Shown in pieces: positions 1 to 6,940 of a stretch of DNA of 14,302 nt (positions within the stretch are counted from its first letter, which is position 1; every line of letters starts with the position of its first letter). The stretch covers positions 1-14,302 of the forward strand of contig CAMLOU010000113.1 in NCBI GenBank assembly GCA_946481735.1. The letters are read 5' to 3'. This DNA is from an uncultured Cellvibrio sp. Lineage in GTDB: Bacteria > Pseudomonadota > Gammaproteobacteria > Pseudomonadales > Cellvibrionaceae. The position numbers were made by a program, and so were the translations under genes. The notes under the pieces are model-generated. The model was not told where the DNA came from. It worked only from the letters and a program-made list of their open reading frames with translations, and did not search any database.

Positions 1-10
1 TGGGTTGTTA

Positions 11-736
11 CTAACTGATTTCCGCTAAGGTTTCGGGGGCATAGTTGATATGAACGTGCTCAAGAAATTCTTGCAGCAAGGCTTTTTTTGTGATCTCAAT
101 AGTTTCTATTGAGTCGAAGTACTCAGGATTAAAACCACCAAACCTAACCCCAAAGTTCAATGCGGTATTGCTATTGATTGGCACACAAATGAATGGGTCG
201 AACTTTCTCATGCTGGGGTGGTCTGTCCACCCGCAACACCAATCCACACCACACTTCGAAAAAAATGTCAGGTCACTGTGAGTTTTAGGATATTGCCACA
301 TTTCTTCCTCTACGACGGGAAGATCATTTAGTTGTAGCTCAAGCTTTTCTTCTTCATTAAGCGAACCGTAAAGTTGTTCCATTCCTTCAAGTACCCACTG
401 TGAAAAAGATTCCTTTTCTAGAAGGTTGTAGGTTTTCTCATCGACTTTTACTGCCCGCATTACCGCGACGCTTAGCAAAAATGAGCCAGCGTCGATGGGC
501 GAGTCAGCAAAACGATAGGTCCAGGAATTTTCAATTAACGTCAGATAATAATAATTGAGTGGCGGGCCTCCTTCTTGATAGAGCGCCATGTCGGATAGGT
601 CGACGTTGCGTCCCAGCAAAAGTGGTTCATAACCGCCATTGTGTTGTGGCAAGCGCAGTATCAGTTCAGCTCCATCGATGTCATAAGTGACGAGCGGTGC
701 ATGTCGATAACTAGGGCTCAAAATTTCCGCTGCCAT
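11..736 (-). CDS. Uncharacterised acidic protein, possible immunity or partner protein of the upstream gene
   Basis: I do not recognise this 241-residue protein. It has no signal peptide and no membrane helix, so it is probably cytoplasmic. Acidic residues are frequent, with a cluster around residues 126-146 (NEEEKLELQ and VVEEEMW). The middle has a Cys/Trp-rich patch, CGVDWCCGW at 162-170, that could bind metal or form a hydrophobic core. The C-terminal third (about 180-230) looks like alternating strands followed by a helix. Its ATG directly follows the TAA of the preceding gene on the same strand, so the two are almost certainly co-transcribed and translationally coupled. The DNA looks more AT-rich than the receptor gene to the right, which would fit acquired DNA. 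A small acidic protein coupled behind a larger one is a common layout for immunity proteins, but nothing in the sequence proves that role. Confidence 0.8.
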   Translation of the reverse strand: MAAEILSPSYRHAPLVTYDIDGAELILRLPQHNGGYEPLLLGRNVDLSDMALYQEGGPPLNYYYLTLIENSWTYRFADSPIDAGSFLLSVAVMRAVKVDEKTYNLLEKESFSQWVLEGMEQLYGSLNEEEKLELQLNDLPVVEEEMWQYPKTHSDLTFFSKCGVDWCCGWTDHPSMRKFDPFICVPINSNTALNFGVRFGGFNPEYFDSIETIEITKKALLQEFLEHVHINYAPETLAEIS

Positions 737-1831
737 TTAAATTGCTCCTTGAACTTGCTTGAGCATTTCTATGAAAGTTGCCTGTCCGCTTTTAATCATA
801 TTTTTTGCGCCGCTCATTGCTGAGCTTGCTCGGGTGTGGCCGGTTACCAACTTATTCGCATTTTTTTCTCTTTGCTCAAAGCCGGGTTTGCCTTTTTCAA
901 CTGCCATGATGTTGGCCAAACGATACATCTGGCTAGCGATGGCAACAGTAGAGCTGCGCTTACCTGTATAGGAAATAAGGTCGCCTTCAGTAACAAACTG
1001 GGCCTTTTTATGCTTCAACTGCTGAATAGTAGTGGCAACATCTCCGGTAGGATCAATAAAGCGGAATTTTTGCTGCGATAATTCACCCGTAACTTTTTCC
1101 AAAGCCTTGGCGAGTAGCGCGCTTCCTTCACCATCAACATACCAGTTCAGCACGGACGTACGATTCGATTGATTTTTCATGAGAACAGTAGCTAGTTCAT
1201 TGGCAGCCAAGGTAGCGTTCGTTGCTTTACGAGCTGTGTTGCACCAACTCCCCAGCTCATTAACAACGTGAGCGGGATTGTAAAATAGAGCGACCGAAGT
1301 TCCTCCTGCGAGGTTGATAGCATGTTTGCCAGCATGATCGGACGACGATGAAATACCATTGATAACGGCCTTGGGGCCACTGATCGCCGGTCCCCGGGCT
1401 TCTCTAACATCTGCGCCTGAGACAGTTTTAGTGGCCGTATACAACCCAGCCTTCTTCCCATCCCCCACATAAGCCGCCCGAATATCCGTTATATACACCG
1501 TCACCGGGCTCCCGGTATCCAGCTGCAAAATCTTGTAGCAAATCTGCACGTTCTTCACGCGGTCCATGTGCTCAAAAGCATTGTTGATATTCTGCATACT
1601 GCTGGCTTGACCGGCGGTGGCGCGTAGGCCCTGGATGTGGTGGATGACGGCTTGGCCATCGTGGGTCTTTGGGTCAACGAGGGAGATGAAATGGGGCAGT
1701 AAGCTGGCGTTGATCTTGATGGGGCGGCCACTTGCGCCTTTGGTCATGCCGGAGAAGAAGACAAACTTTTTTGCGTCGTTGGCGGTTAAGACGGTGGAGC
1801 GTTTATGAACAAGAGAAGCGGGTTGGCTCAT
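737..1831 (-). CDS. Uncharacterised protein, possible degenerate alpha/beta-hydrolase-like domain
   Basis: This 364-residue protein has no signal peptide or membrane segment. The ATG at 1829-1831 is supported by an AAGGA Shine-Dalgarno (1840-1844 on this strand) eight bases upstream. The first ~120 residues are a mixed domain I cannot place. The centre resembles the order of elements in some bacterial alpha/beta-hydrolase-like families: a strand ending in INGI (157-160), a strand with ALFYNPAH (181-188), then a strand-turn-helix, VLNWYVDGEGSALLAKAL (227-244), where a nucleophile elbow would sit. The usual G-x-S-x-G is absent (D-G-E-G instead), so it may be inactive or the similarity may be false. 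The C-terminal ~80 residues are basic and Ala/Lys-rich. It is the first gene of a two-gene operon, abutting the next start codon. It could be a contact-dependent or type VI effector, but no PAAR, Rhs, VgrG or MIX element is visible. Function unknown. Confidence 0.8.
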   Translation of the reverse strand: MSQPASLVHKRSTVLTANDAKKFVFFSGMTKGASGRPIKINASLLPHFISLVDPKTHDGQAVIHHIQGLRATAGQASSMQNINNAFEHMDRVKNVQICYKILQLDTGSPVTVYITDIRAAYVGDGKKAGLYTATKTVSGADVREARGPAISGPKAVINGISSSSDHAGKHAINLAGGTSVALFYNPAHVVNELGSWCNTARKATNATLAANELATVLMKNQSNRTSVLNWYVDGEGSALLAKALEKVTGELSQQKFRFIDPTGDVATTIQQLKHKKAQFVTEGDLISYTGKRSSTVAIASQMYRLANIMAVEKGKPGFEQREKNANKLVTGHTRASSAMSGAKNMIKSGQATFIEMLKQVQGAI

Positions 1832-1970
1832 GGGGCAAGTCCTTATGAATGTAGGTGGAGTCAGGCGCGGAGATTATCACAAGCTGCCGGAACCGGGTGT
1901 GAAGGAGGCATACTTTTGGCGACAAAAAGGTGCTCCGAAACGATGGTGGACCGAGGTATTGCTTTATCCA

Positions 1971-1985
1971 CATTCATCGTGAATG
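1971..1985. repeat. Perfect inverted repeat CATTCA-TCG-TGAATG
   Basis: Two 6-base arms around a 3-base centre form an exact dyad about 140 bases upstream of the leftward gene's start. The size suits a dimeric regulator operator for the leftward pair, but no promoter elements confirm this. A single 6+6 dyad can also occur by chance. Confidence 0.3.
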
Positions 1986-2204
1986 CCATAATCCACTACA
2001 CGCCCTAATGTCTCGCCCCATTAAAATACACTTAAAAATCAAAAACTTACCTAAAGGTTCACTTATGCAGCAAAACTGCTCCGGGTCATTTTTCATACTT
2101 CCGTCAAAGTGAGTCGACGCTTTTTCCCACCTTGGTAATGATCTTGCTGCGTGTCATGAACTTCATTTGTGGTTTGTTCGGTCGGGGGTTCTGCACCACA
2201 GCTA

Positions 2205-2227
2205 GGTAACGGCGTTTTAGCGTTACC
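2205..2227. promoter_or_regulatory. Inverted repeat GGTAACG-N9-CGTTACC upstream of the TonB-dependent receptor
   Basis: Seven-base perfect arms are separated by nine bases, giving a 23-bp dyad ending 52 bases before the receptor start codon. Position and geometry suit an operator or a 5'-leader hairpin of the receptor mRNA. No U-tract follows, so it is not a terminator. Which protein would bind it is unknown; the AraC-family gene at 11189-12343 is one candidate, although AraC proteins more often use direct repeats. Confidence 0.35.
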
Positions 2228-2264
2228 CAGAACAATTTTAAGCATTGAAAAAATGCAATTGTCC

Positions 2265-2273
2265 GGAGGAGGG
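2265..2273 (+). promoter_or_regulatory. Strong ribosome binding site GGAGGAGGG deciding the receptor start
   Basis: This purine run is almost fully complementary to the 16S rRNA 3' end and lies six bases before the ATG at 2280. It favours that ATG over an in-frame GTG at 2169, which lacks a Shine-Dalgarno and would bury the signal peptide behind 37 extra residues. Confidence 0.85.
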
Positions 2274-2279
2274 CAGTGT

Positions 2280-5111
2280 ATGTTTAGAAAGTCGACCTTG
2301 TCGGTAGCTGTACTTACCGCTATGGCATCCATGGCCAATCTCCAGGCCCAGGCTCAGACCACTGAGCCCGCGGAAGCGAATTTATTGGAAGAGGTCATCG
2401 TGACCGGTATTGCGGGCAGTTTGAGCCGCAGTGTGGATAAAAAGCGTAATTCAGAGTTGGTGTCAGACAGCATCTCCGCCGAGGATTTCGGTAAATTTCC
2501 GGACAATAACGTGGCGGATTCGCTCCAGCGCGTGCCCGGCGTGGCGATTGATCGCGCGGGCGGGGAAGGGCGCTTTGTCAGTATTCGCGGCCTCGGGCCG
2601 GATTTCAGTGCGGTGCTGATTAACGGGCGGACACCCGCGAGTGAGAACGAGGAGCGGGCGTTCAGCTTTGACACTATCGCCTCTGAATTGGTGCGCACGG
2701 TGGATGTGTTCAAGACGTCCAATGCCGGTCTGAAAGAGGGCGGGCTCGGCGGTACCATCAACATCGTTACCGCGCGTCCGTTCGATTTCGATGGCTTCCA
2801 TTTTGCGGGCAGCCTCAAAGGTATGTACGAAGAGAACAGCGGCGATACCAGCCCGCAGGGTTCATTTATCGTCAGCAATACCTTTAACGATGAGATGTTT
2901 GGCGTGCTGGCGTCGGTGACCTATCAGGAGCGTTCCACCGACAAATTCACCGTCACTAACGAACATATTTCCAAAACCACGGAAGAGCCGTTTCTGACGT
3001 TTACCAATCCATCGCAGGGTTGGGGCGGCGGTTATGCGTATTCCGGCGATGGGTTGGAGGAAGATACCTACCGCATCCAGAGCTTGTACCGTGGTGTGAC
3101 CCATGAAACCCGCGAGCGTATCGGCGGTAATCTGGTTTTCCAGATGCGCCCGACCGAAAACCTGGTGCTGACGGCGGATGTTATCCACTCCAAATACGAC
3201 ACCTCCACCGCGCAATACTGGACCGGTTCTTACCTCTGGGCGCCGACGCTGTCGCCATTGAATCAGGTGGATGAACACGGCTTCTATAACGTGATCAATC
3301 ACGGCTATGACGACGGTTACAACATCACCGGTTATGCCCACGCGCTGACCACCACCGAGCGGCCCACGGAATCCACTGTTGGCGGCTTGAATGCCGAGTG
3401 GAATATCACCGACGAATGGCGACTGACGGCGGATGTGTCGGTGTCGGATGCAATCCTCGATAACCGCGGTCTGGATCGCATGTACATCCTGGAATTCCTC
3501 GACCGCCCGGGTTACTTGCTGACGTCCAACGGCGGCATCCCCAGCATTGAATACGCTGACCCGGCGGCAGTCGTGCCGGAGATGGGCAGTGCGAATATGC
3601 AGGACTTGCGCGCGCGGATTACCTCGAACGATGGTATCTACAACAAAGCCCAAAACCACGAATTTAAAGTGGATGTTGAATGGAAACCGCTTGAAGATTC
3701 CTTCCTGAGCGCGGTGCGGTTTGGTGCAAATAATACCGTTGCTGAAAAAGCCACCGAGTACTGGGCAACACCGGATGTGATTCGCCGTATGTATCACGGC
3801 CTCGCGACCCAGCAGGAAATTGATTACAACAGCATCGTGACCGGCGTGTACAGCCCCGGTGATGTCTTCGGTGGGCTGGATGGCGATGTTTATATGATTG
3901 ATCCCGTTGCTTATCGCAATTGGATGGCGGAAAACATCGACGGTCGCACGCGGGCCGACACGCCGGCAGGTATCGCATCGAAAGAAGCGTTTATTGCTAA
4001 CGGCAGCAGTTGGGATGCGGTGAAGTCCAACGACTCCTATGTGATTGAAGAAGATGTAACGTCTTTTTATCTGGAAGCCGCGTCTGATTTTGTGGTGATG
4101 GATATGCCGTTGTATGTTTCCGGCGGCGTGCGTTACACCGCTACCGAGCTGACTTCTACCGGCACCTCGCAGGTATTGGTTGGTCTGGAGCGTGAAATTT
4201 CAGAGCCGGGTCAACCGCCGTCGCCGTGGCTGGTACAGCAATTTGCGGATGAAGCGGGCACGCCCGTTGCGCTGGATAATGAGTACGACAACTGGTTGCC
4301 TTCGCTGAATGCGCGTCTGGAAGTGACGGATGATTTTTATATTCGTGCGGCGGCAAGTGAAACCTTGACGCGTCCCACCTTGACAGCTTTGGCTCCTTAC
4401 ACGTCTTACAGTACAACCACCATATCAACGCGTACCGCGCGGGGTAACAACCCGAACCTGAAGCCGTTTGTGTCGCGCAATTATGATGTGTCTTTCGAAT
4501 ATTATTATGGCGATTCCAATCTATTTTCGGTGGCGTTTTATCGCAAAGAGATTGAAGACTTTATCGTGACCATGAGTTTGCCGGAGGTCTTTGAAGGTAT
4601 CGAGGTAGAAGATCCCGAATGGCGAACCTTTATGGTGACGCGTCCGCAAAACGGTGAATCCGCAACTATCGAAGGTTCGGAGCTGAACTGGGCGCACGTC
4701 TTTGATAATGGTTTCGGTGTGGCTGCCAACTACACCTTTGTGAATAGCAGTGCCTCGCTCAGTGCTGCCGGTGCAACAGAAACCTTTGCCTTGCCCGGTA
4801 TCAGCGACACAGGAAATGCCACGCTGTTTTATGACAAAGACGGTCTGCAGTTGCGCGTTGCCTACAACTACCGCACGCCCTTCCTGGGGCGCGTATTCAA
4901 CGGTCCCAGCAATGAGCCGGTTCACTACGACGAATACGGTGCAATTGATGTCAGTGCCAGCTATGCGTTGATGAACGGTATTACCTTTTTTGTTGAAGGC
5001 AGTAACGTGTCCGGCGAAACCGTGAGCAGGTACGGGCGTTATGAAAACCAGTTTATCGGCTTTGAAGATACCGGTGCGCTCTACACCTTCGGCGTTCGTG
5101 CCAAGTTTTAA
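2280..5111 (+). CDS. TonB-dependent outer-membrane receptor, Xanthomonas/Caulobacter type
   Basis: This 943-residue outer-membrane receptor would import oligosaccharides or another bulky nutrient into the periplasm using TonB-ExbBD energy. A signal peptide covers about residues 1-26 (ending LQAQAQ). A TonB-box-like segment, LEEVIVTG, follows at 36-43. The plug domain (about 50-167) carries family-typical motifs: FPDNNVADSLQRVPGV at 73-88, SIRGLGPDFS at 101-110, and GLGGTINIVTARP near 155-167. The rest is the beta-barrel, ending in the aromatic-terminated strand TFGVRAKF expected for outer-membrane insertion. Length and motifs fit the TIGR01782-type receptors (about 900-1000 residues), common in carbohydrate-scavenging Proteobacteria and often found beside glycoside hydrolases. 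The neighbours (GH18-like/CBM32 and GH20 proteins) suggest an N-acetylhexosamine glycan as cargo. That substrate is inferred from context, not from the receptor itself. Confidence 0.95.
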   Translation: MFRKSTLSVAVLTAMASMANLQAQAQTTEPAEANLLEEVIVTGIAGSLSRSVDKKRNSELVSDSISAEDFGKFPDNNVADSLQRVPGVAIDRAGGEGRFVSIRGLGPDFSAVLINGRTPASENEERAFSFDTIASELVRTVDVFKTSNAGLKEGGLGGTINIVTARPFDFDGFHFAGSLKGMYEENSGDTSPQGSFIVSNTFNDEMFGVLASVTYQERSTDKFTVTNEHISKTTEEPFLTFTNPSQGWGGGYAYSGDGLEEDTYRIQSLYRGVTHETRERIGGNLVFQMRPTENLVLTADVIHSKYDTSTAQYWTGSYLWAPTLSPLNQVDEHGFYNVINHGYDDGYNITGYAHALTTTERPTESTVGGLNAEWNITDEWRLTADVSVSDAILDNRGLDRMYILEFLDRPGYLLTSNGGIPSIEYADPAAVVPEMGSANMQDLRARITSNDGIYNKAQNHEFKVDVEWKPLEDSFLSAVRFGANNTVAEKATEYWATPDVIRRMYHGLATQQEIDYNSIVTGVYSPGDVFGGLDGDVYMIDPVAYRNWMAENIDGRTRADTPAGIASKEAFIANGSSWDAVKSNDSYVIEEDVTSFYLEAASDFVVMDMPLYVSGGVRYTATELTSTGTSQVLVGLEREISEPGQPPSPWLVQQFADEAGTPVALDNEYDNWLPSLNARLEVTDDFYIRAAASETLTRPTLTALAPYTSYSTTTISTRTARGNNPNLKPFVSRNYDVSFEYYYGDSNLFSVAFYRKEIEDFIVTMSLPEVFEGIEVEDPEWRTFMVTRPQNGESATIEGSELNWAHVFDNGFGVAANYTFVNSSASLSAAGATETFALPGISDTGNATLFYDKDGLQLRVAYNYRTPFLGRVFNGPSNEPVHYDEYGAIDVSASYALMNGITFFVEGSNVSGETVSRYGRYENQFIGFEDTGALYTFGVRAKF

Positions 5112-5125
5112 ACCCAGTCCCTCAA

Positions 5126-5156
5126 AAGCTTGCCCGACTTCGGTCGGGCTTTTTTT
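5126..5156 (+). terminator. Rho-independent terminator after the receptor gene
   Basis: A 7-bp GC-rich stem, GCCCGAC/GTCGGGC (5132-5138 and 5143-5149), closed by a TTCG tetraloop, is followed by seven T residues and preceded by an A-tract. It starts about 15 bases after the receptor stop codon and should end most receptor transcripts, so the hydrolase genes beyond probably have their own promoter or depend on read-through. Confidence 0.92.
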
Positions 5157-5226
5157 CAGTATTAGCTTCGCTTCGTGATGTAGGTTCGGCCCGGTCTATA
5201 CATTTCATTCGATAAGAGAATTGGCT

Positions 5227-6840
5227 ATGAAAAATAAACTCTCGTCATGGTTGCTCAACATAAAAATCCTGTGCTGTATGCTTGTATTAAGTGGCAGCGT
5301 GGCAGCACAAGCGCCCTCTGCTTATGCCGGTGGCGATTGCACCAGCATTAACGGTATGTACGTTGCTGTGGGTTACGGTACAACCGGTATTCTGGGTAAT
5401 ACGACTAAAGAAAATGCGCTGTTGAACTTCGCGCGCAACAACGGCGTTAACTATCTGATCCTGTACAACCTCGAAGGTATGGGTGTGACATCCACGCGTG
5501 CGAGTCAGTTGGCATCCTTGATTTCACGCGCACGGGCGGATTACGGCATTCATCAGATTGGTGCGGCCCTGGGTGCGGCGGAATCAGCGGATATGGTGAT
5601 TGCTTATAACAACGCCCGCGCTGCCAATGAACGTATTGATGTATTGAATCTGGAGTATGAATTCTGGAATGAAACCAATCGCGCTGCCGCGTTTAATAAC
5701 GCTATCAGCATTCTTAATTATTTCAATACGCTGGGTGCGACGCACAATCTGGAAAGCGAAATTTATATCGGCTGGATTACCGAAGCGGAAGGGGTTGCCT
5801 TAGGCAATACGGCAGATCGGATACTGGTCCATTTTTATCGCAAAACCGATGCTGACATTATTAATTACGGTATTGAACGGCTTCAGTACCTGGCCGGTGC
5901 AAGCCGTAACGTGCGTATCGCGCCGATATTTTCCAATGAAGGGCCAGCCAATACCGGGGATCCTACGTCTTATTTTATGGGGCCCTGGTTGGAAACTCAC
6001 CCTAACGATCAAGCTTACAAAACCTGGATCAATGGCTATAACGCCTTGTCGGCGACCTGGAAAAATAATCTGGATGTGATGGGGCCGACCTGGTTTTTGT
6101 ACAACCATTTCGCCGATATCAATGTGGGCAAACCCAACCACATTACGGCGAATCCCGTTAGTCAGCAGGCATGTATAAGCGATTCCGTTACCTTATCGGT
6201 AGCGAGTTCGGTATCCGCCAAAAATTATTGCTGGATGAAAGACGGGGTTTGCCTGAGTGATAACGCTCATGTCTCTGGCTCAAAAACCGCATCGCTTACC
6301 CTGACCAGTCTGCGCAATCAGGACTACGGCGACTATGCGGCGCGCGTGATCAGCTACGACACGAATAATCCCACCAGCTTTACCTCTGCGATTGCTACGG
6401 TGTCTCCTGCCGCGAGTTGCGGCGGTACCAGTACGCAGAATCTCGCGTTAAATAAACCCGTGACTGCATCGTCTTTTATTGCGGCAGGTTATGAGCCGTA
6501 TCGTATTGTCGATGGCAATACAACCAGTTCCCGCTGGGCCAGTGCGTATTCTGGCAATCAATGGATTCAGGTCGACCTCGGAGCCAGCTACAACATCAAT
6601 CGTGTGAAATTAACCTGGGAAACCGCCTACGCGATTGCTTATCAGATTCAGGTCTCCAGTAACGGCAGTAGTTGGACCACCCTGCGTTCCGTCACCGGTA
6701 ACAATGCGCTGGTCAACGACCAGACCGGGTTGTCAGGTACAGGTCGCTATGTGCGTATCTACGGTACGCAAAAAGCCTTGCCGCAATGGGGATTCTCGCT
6801 GTTTGAACTGGAAGCGTTTGGCAACCTGAGCGCGCAATAG
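5227..6840 (+). CDS. Secreted GH18-like barrel protein with Ig-like domain and C-terminal CBM32
   Basis: A 537-residue exported protein. ATG 5227 is preferred over TTG 5221 because AAGAGA (5214-5219) lies seven bases before it. A signal peptide covers about 1-28 (SGSVAAQ). Residues ~36-300 show eight successive beta-strands in TIM-barrel order: GMYVAVGYG, VNYLILYNL, IHQIGAAL, DVLNLEYE, EIYIGWI, DRILVHFY, NVRIAPIFS, DVMGPTWFL. The fourth contains D138-x-x-N141-x-E143-x-E145, a variant of the GH18 DxxDxDxE signature whose last Glu would be the catalytic acid. Residues ~304-391 form an Ig-like domain ending in TLTSLRNQDYGDYAARV. Residues ~403-532 are a CBM32 (F5/8 type C) module, with NLALNKPVTASS, WIQVDLG and RYVRIYG. 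I infer hydrolysis or binding of a GlcNAc-containing glycan, supported by the GH20 gene 100 bases downstream. The catalytic assignment is inference; CBM32 is near certain. Confidence 0.88.
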   Translation: MKNKLSSWLLNIKILCCMLVLSGSVAAQAPSAYAGGDCTSINGMYVAVGYGTTGILGNTTKENALLNFARNNGVNYLILYNLEGMGVTSTRASQLASLISRARADYGIHQIGAALGAAESADMVIAYNNARAANERIDVLNLEYEFWNETNRAAAFNNAISILNYFNTLGATHNLESEIYIGWITEAEGVALGNTADRILVHFYRKTDADIINYGIERLQYLAGASRNVRIAPIFSNEGPANTGDPTSYFMGPWLETHPNDQAYKTWINGYNALSATWKNNLDVMGPTWFLYNHFADINVGKPNHITANPVSQQACISDSVTLSVASSVSAKNYCWMKDGVCLSDNAHVSGSKTASLTLTSLRNQDYGDYAARVISYDTNNPTSFTSAIATVSPAASCGGTSTQNLALNKPVTASSFIAAGYEPYRIVDGNTTSSRWASAYSGNQWIQVDLGASYNINRVKLTWETAYAIAYQIQVSSNGSSWTTLRSVTGNNALVNDQTGLSGTGRYVRIYGTQKALPQWGFSLFELEAFGNLSAQ

Positions 6841-6940
6841 ATAAAACGTTGGGTTTCACCGAAAGTATTTCACGAGACCTTGATGGACGGGATATTTTCA
6901 GATGGAGCCCGACCTCTGTAGGGTATAGGTGAGGTTTTGC

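Larger units (their letters stand above)
1832..2279. other. Gene-free divergent intergenic region
   Basis: These 448 bases separate the minus-strand pair from the plus-strand receptor gene and should hold promoters for both. Reading frames here lack ribosome binding sites and look spurious. Visible content: an AAGGA site for the leftward gene (1840-1844), a 15-bp dyad at 1971-1985, an AT-rich stretch at about 2010-2056, a 23-bp dyad at 2205-2227, a small GCATT/AATGC hairpin at 2242-2256, and a strong Shine-Dalgarno just before the receptor start. I could not find a convincing sigma-70 -35/-10 pair on either strand. Confidence 0.7.

Noticed and set aside
2067..2095. GCAG-CAAAA-CTGC hairpin followed by a T-rich stretch, as a terminator
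   Set aside because: The stem is only four bases, the T-run is nine or more bases away, and no gene ends nearby on that strand.
1930..2112. 60-codon open frame in the left intergenic region
   Set aside because: There is no ribosome binding site, the composition is random-looking, and nothing nearby suggests a small protein.
2169..2279. Upstream extension of the receptor reading frame to GTG 2169
   Set aside because: It would place 37 residues before an ideal signal peptide. ATG 2280 has a near-perfect Shine-Dalgarno and 2169 has none.
2862..3797. Long antisense open frame (311 codons) inside the receptor gene
   Set aside because: It is the complement of a GC-rich, clearly coding frame. Its His/Arg/Gly-rich composition has no recognisable motif, which fits a shadow frame.
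5172..5202. Possible promoter TTCGTG-N19-TATACA before the CBM32 gene
   Set aside because: The -10 matches only four of six bases, the -35 is poor and the spacer is long. A promoter is expected here after the terminator, but this one is not convincing.
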